A DNA stretch of 64,000 nt, from positions 12,852,625 to 12,916,624 of the forward strand of contig CM034537.1 in the NCBI GenBank assembly GCA_020002185.1. The letters are read 5' to 3'. This document shows positions 11,589 through 21,722 of this stretch, in pieces. The notes under the pieces were generated by a model. That model was given only the letters and a program-made list of their open reading frames with translations. It was not told the DNA's origin and searched no databases. Within the stretch, counting starts at the first letter, position 1. Every line of letters starts with the position of its first letter. The DNA comes from Paraescarpia echinospica (lineage: Eukaryota > Annelida > Polychaeta > Sabellida > Siboglinidae). The translations under genes and the position numbers were made by a program.

Positions 11589-12250
11589 CTGTAACAGCAC
11601 AATGGTCATCGAGTTGATTTGCATGGTGATACTATATATTAAAGAAGTCACCTCAGTGAAAAGGGATTTCTGTCGTTACTTTACTAATGTTTAAGGGAGT
11701 ATGCTATGTGCATTGTCGTTCAGAGACGAAGACGTCGGATTCGTAGAGGTAGAAAGAGATGTAGCACACCAATGGTACATGTCAATAAACACTAACCTCT
11801 ACATAACCATTAACATTGGCTGTCATGTGCTCACAGCCCACGTCTCGGCCAGAAATGTTATGACAACAGGTGCACCAATAACTCACTACATACTACAGGC
11901 GTGATATTATGTATATATATATATATAGTAACATCCGCGACAATTGTTTGTCATCATTATACGTTAATCAATGAGTCGAACACACACATAGGCACGCACG
12001 CACGCACGCACGCATGCACACACACACAAACAAACAAAGCTGTGGCGCGACTAAGATTAGGAATCTCGGAAAATTGCTGTTTGATGTTCGGCGCGCTGAA
12101 TCACGTGTACTATGTCTGTTCACACTGGCTGTTTTCGTCGGTCTTGATTCCTAACGCGCAGCGTAAAGCGTTTCGTATTTGTACAATATTTGTGTCACCC
12201 AAAATGGCTTCCAACCCCAAAGCCAGCACCCACCGGATTCAACTGACATA
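11589..12250. other. Unassigned; microsatellites and a weak second exon candidate
   Basis: Holds a (TA)n run at about 11912-11928 and an ACGC/ACAC run at about 11984-12029. On the minus strand 11771-11888 reads openly (TGCACCTGTTGTCATAAC, protein CTCCHNISGRDVGCE) with possible AG and GT borders, but its 3' phase (0) does not fit the phase 1 start of the exon at 11588, so I do not call it. Confidence 0.4.
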
Positions 12251-12340
12251 ATATGATTGCCAGTACATCAGCCGTCCACGACGTTACTCGATTCTACCAT
12301 CCACAAGTGTCAATATGATTGCCAGTACATCAGCCGTCCG
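12251..12340 (+). repeat. 62 bp tandem duplication
   Basis: ATATGATTGCCAGTACATCA followed by GCCGTCC begins at 12251 and again at 12313, with CACGTTACTCGA-like sequence following both. It directly precedes a tRNA-like SINE head. Confidence 0.7.
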
Positions 12341-12353
12341 CCACGTTACTCGA

Positions 12354-12434
12354 CAAGTTACATGTTTATGGCGTACTGATTAGAACACCGAACTCTCAAC
12401 AACGGAATCCGTATTCGAAACTTCCGCAACGAAG
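12354..12434 (+). repeat. tRNA-derived SINE head, copy 1
   Basis: An 81 bp block with GGCGTACTGATTAGAACACC (A-box-like), CGAACTCTCAACAACGG (anticodon-arm-like) and TATTCGAAACTTCC (degenerate B box). It is almost identical to 13299-13379 (two differences seen). A (TA)n run follows at 12441-12465. Confidence 0.55.
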
Positions 12435-13298
12435 ATTTGTTATATATATATATATATATATATATCCATTGTTAGAAGCAACTCCAAACAGTGCAAACAC
12501 TTACCGTTGACTAACACATGAACTTACCACCATAACTGTATTGCACGCTTACCGTCACCAACAGAACGACCAAATATCCATTCTACAACATAAACAATCA
12601 CGTTTAAATACGCACCGCTGATTTAAATTCATTCATAAAACGGCTATCGATGTGTGTGTGTGTGTGTGTGTGTATTGTGTGTGTTTGTGTGCGTGCGCGC
12701 GCGTGTGGCTTTCTGCGTGTCTGCAAACGTCGCAAAGCAATCTATTACACGGTCTATTGCAGCCCTATTCACACACGTTGTGACACTCACCAACTGTGGA
12801 CCGCTCATGTTGCCGTAGGACGCCCGTAGTTCGCTGTCTATCCTTCACACTGTGTATGTTTCTCTGTCTGACAAGGATATGTTATGCCGTGTGTCAGTCC
12901 TATGTCAATAAACGTATGTCAGGCATGTGACAAAAGTTGTTATACTGTTGGGGGCCAGCGACACTTTTGATCTGATATCATTACAATACGAACTAGTTAT
13001 TATAAGACCGCCTTTGTGTTAGGGCCATGTATGATTCAGGCTGAATGTACATATTATTTGTTGTTGTCAAACCAACGTCGTGTACGCCGTTCGCTATACA
13101 GTAACGACGTAAACAAATCACCCACATTTCCTTTGAAATTTAGCACGTAGAATAATTGCTATAAGCGGAAAATCTTGAGCGTGTAGTTTCGAATGTGGCG
13201 GTTGAAACTGAATGCGACATTCCTTTACCAGCCGACCACACCTGAGCTAGGATGTAGCGAGTTTAGATATATAAATCACAAGCTCTATAAATTCACGG
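12435..13298. other. Unassigned; (TG)n microsatellite at 12652-12705
   Basis: No gene seen. It lies between two copies of the same SINE head. (TA)n is at 12441-12465 and TG/CG runs at 12652-12705. Confidence 0.6.
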
Positions 13299-13379
13299 CA
13301 AGTTACATGTTTATGGCGTACTGATTAGAACACCGAACTCTCAACAACGGAATCGGTGTTCGAAACTTCCGCAACGAAG
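13299..13379 (+). repeat. tRNA-derived SINE head, copy 2
   Basis: Same 81 bp block as 12354-12434 in the same orientation, here with the better B box GGTGTTCGAAACTTCC. The two copies are about 945 bp apart. Confidence 0.55.
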
Positions 13380-14117
13380 CGCGTGCAAATTTGTTCGCGC
13401 CACATAGCGTCAGTTCATTCAGGTGTTTAAAGGAGTGCATGGAAGGTACAGCCATTCGAAGAGTGTAAAGGACTGTATAACTCGCAATTATAAAAACATC
13501 GTTCGCCTGTATTTCCTGCGTGGAGATCTTTACATTTGCTTTACTATTGGTGTGGAAGGTGCGTCACAGAGCTATTACAAAACACACACGCACGCACACA
13601 CACACAAATACGCATGAACGCACGCACACATACGCACACACACATACACACAACCGAGAGGTTTGTCGAGGTGTACAGTAACTAGAAGAAGAAAACTGCA
13701 AAGGAACAGCAGTTACATGGAAGGTGAGTAAACGATATGCGATGATATGCTTTATTGTCGATCGTCTGCCTCTATGACGCGCATTCTTTAAAAATATACC
13801 GTCTGTGACGCAGTCCATCTTGCAACACGAGTGAGTCGGATTATGCAACTTCCGGTTCCTGCGTATTCACACCATAGCTACAGCAGGTAATTTAAAGGGA
13901 CGTAGTCTGTTCGTCTACCCGTAATTAGCGGTCGTAGTAATTTGTAACTGAAAATCAGCTGAGTTGAACGTGGGAAAGTTGAACGTCAAAGGGCATAGCA
14001 GTTACCTCAGCCCGACTCGGCCGTATTGCCAATAAAGCGTGTTTTGAAACTGGATGTTTTGTTTCTTATTTGAGCATGTACCAGTGGTCGTACCTTCAAA
14101 TTAGTACTACACTAAAC
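13380..14117. other. Unassigned; CA/CGCA microsatellite at about 13578-13655
   Basis: Open frames here are short or run through the CA repeat. No gene recognised. Confidence 0.55.
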
Positions 14118-14326
14118 ACAGTTTAGCGAAGAAGAACAATAACAAGAAGTTTATTTTGACCCCAAAATATAACACATATTCATACAATAAATACATCAAA
14201 TATATACATTTACACAAATAAAATAGATCTGCATACATAATATTGTGTGTATGTACCATTTTTGAAACCAGTATAGTAATTAATTAAAACAAAATCTTTT
14301 AATTTTATGATAAATAGGGGGTCAGG

Positions 14327-14364
14327 GGCTCCGATTAAGACATATTGTCGCTATCATAGGAGCC
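14327..14364 (-). promoter_or_regulatory. Conserved 3' UTR stem-loop of the LINE (copy B)
   Basis: GGCTCC and GGAGCC pair perfectly around TATGATAGCGACAATATGTC (minus-strand reading). Of the three copies this has the best stem. Confidence 0.6.
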
Positions 14365-14562
14365 ACTGCAGTTATGACAAATATTTTTTTTAAATATATA
14401 ATGGCCTTTCATGTTATGTGTCTATCTAACTTATACAATTTAAGTGTGAATTATATGTGGCAGTAAATGTTCTTTATATATATTGATATAATCAAAACTG
14501 TGTATGTACTTGATTACCAAAATTTTCGTCCATTTATTAACAATTTACATTACTGATTTTGG

Positions 14563-16645
14563 TTACATGAATAAAAATTTAAAAGTGTATTTTTTCAGGA
14601 GAAAGTTTTTACTGTAAATTGCAAAGCCTCGCAGGCTATGAGTATATATCTTTTCTTTCACTGTTTCAGGAGTGTCGTTTATAATGTATGGCAAGTTATA
14701 TTTGAGACATTGTTTTGCAAGTTCATGTTTAGTTCTGGCAGTATGTATTATGTTTATATTTCCGAGTGTCATGATGGTGTATATTAACATTTGATGTAAT
14801 CTGTCAGTTTAATAAGTAAACAGGTAGATTTTTGTGAGCGTATTTAAAGTAAAATTTTAATAATTGTAATTTTAATTGATCGTCTATTTTTAACAAATTA
14901 AGTTGTTTAAAAAGTGGCTCTATAAAGTTTATAATATTATGTGATAATATTAACGATTTATAAAAAAAAATTATTTCTAAAGGTTTTTCAATATATGTAT
15001 TATCTATTTTTAGTGTAAGGGGTTGTGTACCTTTATTGGGGGCATGAAAAATCATATATTTAGATTTAGTTTTATTTAGTGATAGTTTATTTATACTCAA
15101 CAACTTTGGAGAGTTCACTGTTTATTAAAGATTCAATTGTGTTATAGTGTATACTATTACTTAAATATGCTATAGTAGTAAATAACGTGGTGTCATCTGC
15201 ATACATTATCAACTTAAATATGTTACTAGCTTGTGAGAAGTCTTTTATATATATATAATAAATAACAATGGCCCAATGATTGAACCTTGCGGGACACCAA
15301 CTGCTATTGGATGAATTTCAGATTCTATTTCTTCAATTTCAACATACTGTTTCCGATTGTTTCAACAATTTTTGAACAGAAGTAGAGCTGCGTCGTCAGT
15401 GCCATAATATCGCAATTTATTTAATAAAATGGTGTGGTCAATAGTGTCAAAAGCTATAGAAAGATCGAGAAATATGTTAATCGGAACGTCATTTTTATCC
15501 ATTTGCGTTATAATTCTATCTACTAATTCTAATGCAGCACATTCAGTTGAATGTTTAGGTCTAAAATCGTACTGATTGTCAAAAAGCAGATTGGTATCAT
15601 TAAAATATGCCGATAACTGAGTAAAAATTATTTTCTCTATTACTTTAGCAATCGTTGAAAGTCTATAAGGGCCTATAATTTTTGAATAATGTTGGATCAT
15701 CTTTCTTAAATATATGAATTACTTTGGCAATTTTGAGTTTATCAGGAAAAATTCCTGTGTTTAACACTTGATTTATTAATACAGTTAAGTATTTAATTAT
15801 TGCGGGCTCAATTATTTTGATTACTTTTGAAGAAATACCATCAAATCCACAACTATTTTTTGAAGGAAGACTGTATTGTTTTCTTTGCTATTTCTTCATT
15901 AATGTTTTGAAATCTAAATATCGTATCTATGTGTTTATTTAAATAATAATTAAAGCTTTTATTGCCATAATATTTAATATAATTTGCAATAGTCTGAGCT
16001 ATGTTTGTGAAAAAAGTATTACATTTATTAGCAATACTTTTTTTATCTGTTAATCTTACATCATTTTCTATTAAAAAAATGTTGGGAATTTTTGTTGTGT
16101 TTTAGTTTTTTTAGACAGAAAATCATTTATGGTTTTCCACGTATTTCTTATATCGTTTTTGTACCGATTAAAACATGATTCAAAATAAATTTGTTTTGCT
16201 GCACAAATGTTTGTCCTTAATATTCCGTTATACGTTTTGAGGTTAATGCTAATTGTTTCATAGTTTGAATATATCAATGAATTGACAAATTTGCTTGGCA
16301 TGTGTTTATTTTTTAGACCGTAGAATCTCTTTATATATTGTATCATAATTTAAATTTGGATCAGCATTTGGGATTTTATCAAGTTTATTGTAAATTTCAT
16401 CTGATTTAATTTCATGTCTAACGTTCTGCATTGCCTCTGTGCTTAATATATTTATTTTTACATATTTAGGAGGAAGTTCTGTCTTTTTGGTGATGTCTAA
16501 GATCATGAAGTATGGTTGATGATCAGAGAATCGTTTAATTAATATCCCTGCCGTACTTTCTAATACAACTTGACCAAGTTTACAGAAAAAGTTGTCTATC
16601 AGGGTTCCGAGTGGGAAGAGTTATTTGGGGGTAGACTGTGTGATG
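14563..16645 (-). pseudogene. LINE linker and reverse transcriptase (copy B), broken
   Basis: Minus-strand fragments in order: SDH block and basic linker (16506-16071), RT N-terminal part with YRLSTIAKVIEK, then NQYDFRPKHSTECAALELVD and FLDLSIAFDTIDH (15700-15362), a partly lost motif B/C region (15310-15130; GVPQGSIIGPLLF-like and YADDTT-like sense in shifted frames), and the C-terminal TKHELAKQCLKYNLP / YTHSLRG block (14790-14563). Multiple frameshifts and stops; inactive. Confidence 0.83.
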
Positions 16646-16649
16646 TTAA

Positions 16650-18304
16650 AGGGAATAAAAACATATATTACTCGAATTCATGTTATATTACATCCTGCTG
16701 TTTATTTCCATGTCCACCAAGCCAACAAAATCAAACAAATTTAATGAATTAGAAATTCCACATTTTATGGTGTGCATTTTCGAATATGCATATTTTTGTC
16801 GCGCTTTTCGGGATGCCGAGATGTGACGTCACTTATGACTCAAACTCGCATCAGGCCGACCCTTTCCATGCATTCAGACCATGTTTACAAGTATAGCTTT
16901 TGGGTCGAAACGAGCGTCAGAACGAGTTATTGTGCAATATTCCGACGTAATACAAACACTAGTCATCATAGAGGAACAAACAGTTATCTTACGGTTCCAC
17001 ATGAATCGAATTTTATTCAAAACAACGAATGCGAATGGGCCTACAAGTCGACTAGGTTTCGCCGAGCTTGGGCTCGTTTTCAGAATAATTATATCGAATG
17101 CAACCAACGGGAGATAATCTACACCAATAAACATACATAGCAAACATATATTGTATCCAGCTACATGAAGTAACGTGTATAATCTCATAATATCACTAGC
17201 ATATCGATATATGACGGAGTTGTACAATTTATCATAACAACTTAAATCAGTCGGACAGTTTCCGTTGGTTCCGCTAGGTCAGTGAGTAGGCGCGTTGGTT
17301 ACTTGTCGTTTATTTTACAATCGGGCGACACCGGTTCAATCCTGACAGCATGCAAACCTTTGATTTTCTACACACTTTTTTGTTTATGTTTTCACGAAGT
17401 AATATAAACAAAATCATTTTATACTATAATGCACTGTTTGTAAATAATTTTTATTTTTGTAGTAACTATTTATTCGCCACAAAAATGAAAATATGGTAAT
17501 TATATAACGATGTTTCTAAATTTTATTTATCCAAACAAATATAATGTAATGGGTATATAATTTATTAATTGCAAATATATTGTACGGTAATATATTGTAA
17601 TTATATATGTGAAAACAGATTGAGATCTGTCTGGATAAATACAATTTAGAAACATCGTTATATATAATGACCATATTTTCATTTTTGTGGCGAATAAATA
17701 ATTACAAAAAAAAAAATATATATATATATCGATATTCTAGTGCTATTATGAGATTATACACGTTACTTTATGTAGCTGGATACAATATATGTTTGCTATG
17801 TATGTTTATTGGTGTAGATTATCTCCCTTTGGTTGCATTCGATATAATTATTCTGAAAACGAGCCCAAGCTCGGCGAAACCTAGTCGACTTGTAGGCCCA
17901 TTCGCATTCGTTGTTTTGAATAAAATTCAATTCATGTGGAACCGTAAGATAAATGTTTGTTCCTCTATGATGACTAGTGTTTGTATTACGTCGGAATATT
18001 GCACAATAACTCGTTCTGACGCTCGTTTCGACCCAAAAGCTATCCTTGTAAACATGCTCTGAAAGCATGGAAAGGGTCGGCCTGATGTGAGTGTGTCATA
18101 AGTGACGTCACGATACCACGTGATCGCCTAGCTCATTAAAATTTCATTTTCCGCGGGAATCGCTTCACAGACGAGCTTAAAATCGAATTTATGTTACAAA
18201 TGTATTGTTCTGTATTTGTTTAATGTTGTCAAATGTTACATACAATGTTAAACTTTGTGTACACATGGAAAAAGGATTTTAGCTAATGCCTTATTTTATT
18301 TCCT
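16650..18304. mobile_element. Palindromic TTAA-bounded DNA transposon (Kolobok-like, non-autonomous, 1655 bp)
   Basis: Ends are AGGGAATAAAA (left) and TTTTATTTCCT (right), flanked by TTAA at 16646-16649 and 18305-18308. Deleting the element and one TTAA gives GATACCTTAACATCAC, which aligns base for base with GACACCATAATATCAC at the unoccupied site in LINE copy A (about 368-383), so the duplication is confirmed by a paralogous empty site. The interior is a long inverted repeat: 16825-17211 pairs with 17737-18130 and 17459-17535 with 17630-17706. The left arm is split by about 247 bp containing a tRNA-like stretch. TTAA plus a purine-purine-G start suggests Kolobok rather than piggyBac. No transposase. 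Confidence 0.8.
17212..17458 (+). repeat. tRNA-like SINE-type insertion in the left palindrome arm
   Basis: Present only in the left arm of the palindrome, absent from the right. Contains GCTAGGTCAGTGAGTAGG (A-box-like) at about 17273 and GGTTCAATCC (B-box-like) at about 17331, a spacing compatible with a pol III promoter. No flanking duplication was recognised. Confidence 0.45.
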
Positions 18305-18326
18305 TTAAGGTATCAAAAAAATTACT

Positions 18327-18982
18327 CTAAATATCATTTTCATTTATTTTGAGTAAGTTTATATTAAAATCTCCTGCAATAATTACTTCATGATTATTGT
18401 TTTCCAGTGATGCTACAGCTGATGAAAATTCATTTATAAAAGCATTTATCTCTTGATTTTGTATTCTTGGTGGTCTACATACGTTCCCAATGGTTAATGT
18501 TTTTGACAAATCACCACCATTTACTTTAATAATCAATCCTTCCCATTGTTCATATATATTAAGGTTCATAATTACTTCTGATTTATATTTATTATCAATA
18601 TATATTACTGAACCTTCTTTACTGCTACAACTTTTACCTTGGGTTATAGCATTGTATCCATGCAACACAAATTGAGAGAAATCATCGCCTTCCGCTCTCC
18701 ATGACTCTTGTAAACATATTACATAAAATTTAAACGATCTATTTCTTCTACAAATGCCTCTAATTCACTAAATTTTGAATTTAAGGATTGTATATTTGTG
18801 CTTAATATACTAAACCGGTCTTTGTTTTTCTTGGCGAAATCATTAAACTTATTAAAATCGTAATAAGACGAGCGACGTATGTGTAGTTCATTAATCTCAG
18901 TATCATTTATATATAATATGTCACTTAAACTGTTATTTTGTATACCTCCTAAATATGACAGAAATAGTTCATCAAAGGTCAA
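18327..18982 (-). pseudogene. LINE endonuclease domain (copy B), broken
   Basis: Reads FSILSTNIQSLNSKFSELEAF (start of an APE-type endonuclease), a frame break near 18719, then VLHGYNAITQGKSC, YEQWEGLIIKVNGG, TIGNVCRPPR and IIAGDFNINLL. The last holds the catalytic GDFN, which is decayed in copy A. It ends where the TTAA element is inserted. Confidence 0.82.
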
Positions 18983-18990
18983 TTGATTAA

Positions 18991-19844
18991 CAGTTTTGCA
19001 TGATATGGACGATACGTTTTATGAAATTGACGTAGTTAAGCCGATATACAATATGCAATATGTTGTGATAGATACACATGAACAATATATTTCCACTAAC
19101 TTCCACATTTCGTGATATAATTATACACAGTATTTTTTACAGGTGAGTGAGTACGGATAGACATCATATCATTCTGTACAGAAAAGCATAAGAATAAAAA
19201 GAGTAGAAAAATGCTAACATGCATTTAGATCATTGACTTCGCGAGAAATTCCAAGGAGAAACGAAAAAAAAACAATATTTAATTTAGACGTACCTACACA
19301 ATTTATAGGGCAATATACAAATATACTCTATTTATTAATGCTGTACTTGTTTTATCTCAATTTTAATTTATAAGTTAACAGCTTAATTGCAAAAAAGAAG
19401 AAGCATAATGTGACTACTATAATACAATAATTACTAGCGTAGTCGGATACGTTGGTAACATTGTACATTGTTTTTATTAAAATGTTTCCATTATACGACC
19501 AGCAGTCCGCAATACTCCCAGCTTTCTTTAACTTTCGCAGCTCAAAATGTAGTCCGGCTCGTTGGGTAGTTAAGTCTTCATTTACGAAGAGACGATTCGT
19601 GTCGGTCTTTGCATTGTGCGTCTTAGCGAGCATTGTACCTTTAACATAGTTAGTATAGTCTTAAAAGCATCATATATTAATTAGTAAATTTAAAAACGGA
19701 ACATACTACTTCTTTTAAATTCTTCTCTTTCATTTGGTCGTTGACTCGGAATCTGTTGTCAGTATAATGCAACTAAACAATGCATCCATTCGTGTTCAGT
19801 ATCTAAGAATCGCTGACACTTCAGTCTATGTACAACTTAGAGGA
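18991..19844. other. Unassigned AT-rich stretch
   Basis: No recognisable coding or repeat structure. The short open frames on both strands at 19352-19649 mirror one another and look random. Confidence 0.5.
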
Positions 19845-19912
19845 ATGTATGTATGTCCTATGCATGTATGTATGTATGTTTGTATGTATGTATATACACA
19901 TGTATGTATGTA
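19845..19912 (+). repeat. (GTAT)n microsatellite, left part
   Basis: Imperfect GTAT/ATGT run that resumes at 21640 on the far side of the CR1 insertion. Confidence 0.85.
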
Positions 19913-19938
19913 CAATATTATATCAGAAGGATTCTTAA

Positions 19939-21534
19939 TGGCAGAAGACCGGAATGAGTATTTTAGTTCGGTTTTTACCAGAGAAGATATTAGTTCAATG
20001 CCAGTACCACAGGCTAAGTTCAAGGGAGCAGAATCAGACTACTTAGGACAGTTAATTGTAACCCCGGAAATGGTAGCTAAGAAAATAAGGGCTATGAAGG
20101 ATAATAAATCACCTGGAGTGGATGGGATTCCGTCCAAACTATTGGAAATTGTAGAACAAATTAGCATATCGCTTGCAACAGTTTTCAATTTGCCATGAGA
20201 AGAGGGAGTGGTTCATTTAGAATGGAAAGATGCAAACGTTATATCGTTATTTAAAAAAGGTTCCAGAAAAAAGTCAGAGAGCTATAGACCAGTGAGTTTG
20301 ACATCGGTGATTTGCAAATTTTTAGAAAGACTAATTAAAGATCACATGGTGGATTTTCATAAACATAAGTTAATAAACCCATCTCAACATGGATTTCTAA
20401 AAGCGAGGTCATGCTTAACAAATGTGTTATGTTTTTTGGAAGAAATCACTAAGTGGGTAGACGAGGGATCACCAGTAGATATCATCTACTTAGATTTTCA
20501 AAAAGCTTTCGACAAAGTGCCACATCAAAGATTACTGCTTAATCTAAAGGCCCATGGCATAGGAAATGGTATAATTAACTGGATAGAAAAGTAGCTGATT
20601 GACAGAAGACAGTGGGTAGTTGTTGATGGGGAGGCTTTAAATTGGAAATCGGTTTTGAGTGGGGTACCACAGGGGTCAGTACTGTGACCTATATTATTCT
20701 TAATATATATCAGCGATTTGGATGATGATATATAACAAGCAAGGTGTTGAAATTTGCGGATGATACAAAAATAGAAGAATTAATAGTGATGGAAATTTAC
20801 AAGGTGATCTTGACAGGTTGATCAAATGGTCTGAAAAGTGACAAGTGTTGTTCAATTTGGGGAAATGTAAATGCCTCCACACAGGACATGGAAACGAAGA
20901 TGTAGAATATGCAATGCGGGGGACTGTACTAAGTACTCCTATAAAAGAAAAGGACTTAGGGTTAACCATTAGTTCTGATATGAAGGTTTCAGAGCAGTGT
21001 GGAATTGCAGCTTCAAAGGGAAATTAAATTCTTGGATTAATTAGACGAAATATAGCGTACAAGGAAACATAACTAATAATACCGCTGTACAAAACAATAG
21101 TTAGGCCTCATTTATAATATTGTATTCAAGCATGGAGGCCATACCGCAAGAAGGACATAGATATGCTAGCAAGAGTACAGAGGAGAGCGACTAAAATGAT
21201 ACCAAAACTGAGGAATCTTAATTATGAAAAACGCCTAAAAGAATGTGGTTTAACAACACTAGAGACCAGGAGATTGAGAGGAGATCAGATAGAAGAGTTT
21301 AAAATATTGAATGGTTATGAAAATATTGATAGAAATATTTTTTCTCAGTTACGAAAGATAGAAAGACTAGAAGAAATGAAGTTACATTAATAAAAGAACA
21401 GTGTAGATTAGATATAAGAAAGTTCTCATTTTCACAAAGGACTGTAAATGAATGGAACAGATTATCTGCTGATAGTGTGGGTGCTAGTAGTGTGAATATG
21501 TTTAAAAATAAAATCGACACACCTTAAAACGGCG
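19939..21534 (+). pseudogene. CR1 reverse transcriptase (truncated, broken copy)
   Basis: RT relic. Visible blocks: VTPEMVAKKIRAMKDNKSPG, SYRPVSLTSVICKFLERLIK, YLDFQKAFDKVPHQRLL (motif A, about 20487-20537), LSGVPQGSVL interrupted by a stop (about 20659-20690), LKFADDTK (motif C, about 20749), then the thumb and C-terminal region (RRATKMIPKLRNL, TLETRRLRGDQIEEFKILNG). At least eight stops or shifts. Older than the copies downstream, judging by stop density. Confidence 0.87.
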
Positions 21535-21594
21535 GGATACATTTAGATAAAAAGTTTGGACTCTCGATAAGCCAAAAGGCTTTCTTGTCCACCT

Positions 21595-21622
21595 GCCATC
21601 TAGAGTTAATTCTCTGGGTGGC
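21595..21622 (+). promoter_or_regulatory. CR1 3' UTR stem-loop
   Basis: Outer stem GCCATC with GGGTGGC-type partner and inner AGAG/CTCT around TTAATT. The same hairpin lies at 29221-29248 and 37006-37033 (minus), where the outer stem is a perfect GCCACC/GGTGGC. Probably the RNA element bound by the CR1 reverse transcriptase (inference). Confidence 0.55.
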
Positions 21623-21639
21623 AATCTTGTTAAATCTTG

Positions 21640-21722
21640 CATGTATGTATATACATGTATGTATGTATGAATACATGTATGTATGTATGTATGTATGTAT
21701 GTACGTATGTATGTATGTATGC
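21640..21722 (+). repeat. (GTAT)n microsatellite, right part
   Basis: ATGT/GTAT run continuing the tract at 19845-19912 across the CR1 insertion. Confidence 0.85.

Larger units (their letters stand above)
14118..18990 (-). mobile_element. Non-LTR retrotransposon, Jockey/CR1 group, copy B, interrupted
   Basis: Same family as 1-4437 but on the minus strand: the endonuclease lies at the right end, RT in the middle and the 3' UTR with its stem-loop at 14327-14364 on the left, ending in a GGGGTCAAAATAAA-type signal near 14150-14160. It is split at the end of the endonuclease region by the TTAA-bounded element at 16650-18304. The 5' limit near 18990 is uncertain; more endonuclease is preserved here than in copy A. 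Confidence 0.85.
19913..21639 (+). mobile_element. CR1-type LINE, 5'-truncated copy inserted in a (GTAT)n microsatellite
   Basis: Begins at the equivalent of the linker just before the RT (ATATCAGAAGGATTC) and runs to the CR1 3' end (CTTGTTAAATCTTG). GTAT repeats abut both ends. It matches the two longer copies at 29199-33501 and 36984-41307 block by block. Contains the 3' stem-loop at 21595-21622. Confidence 0.88.

Noticed and set aside
11771..11888. Second Cys-rich minus-strand exon upstream of 11588
   Set aside because: Possible splice borders, but the phases of the two exons do not fit and the open stretch is short.
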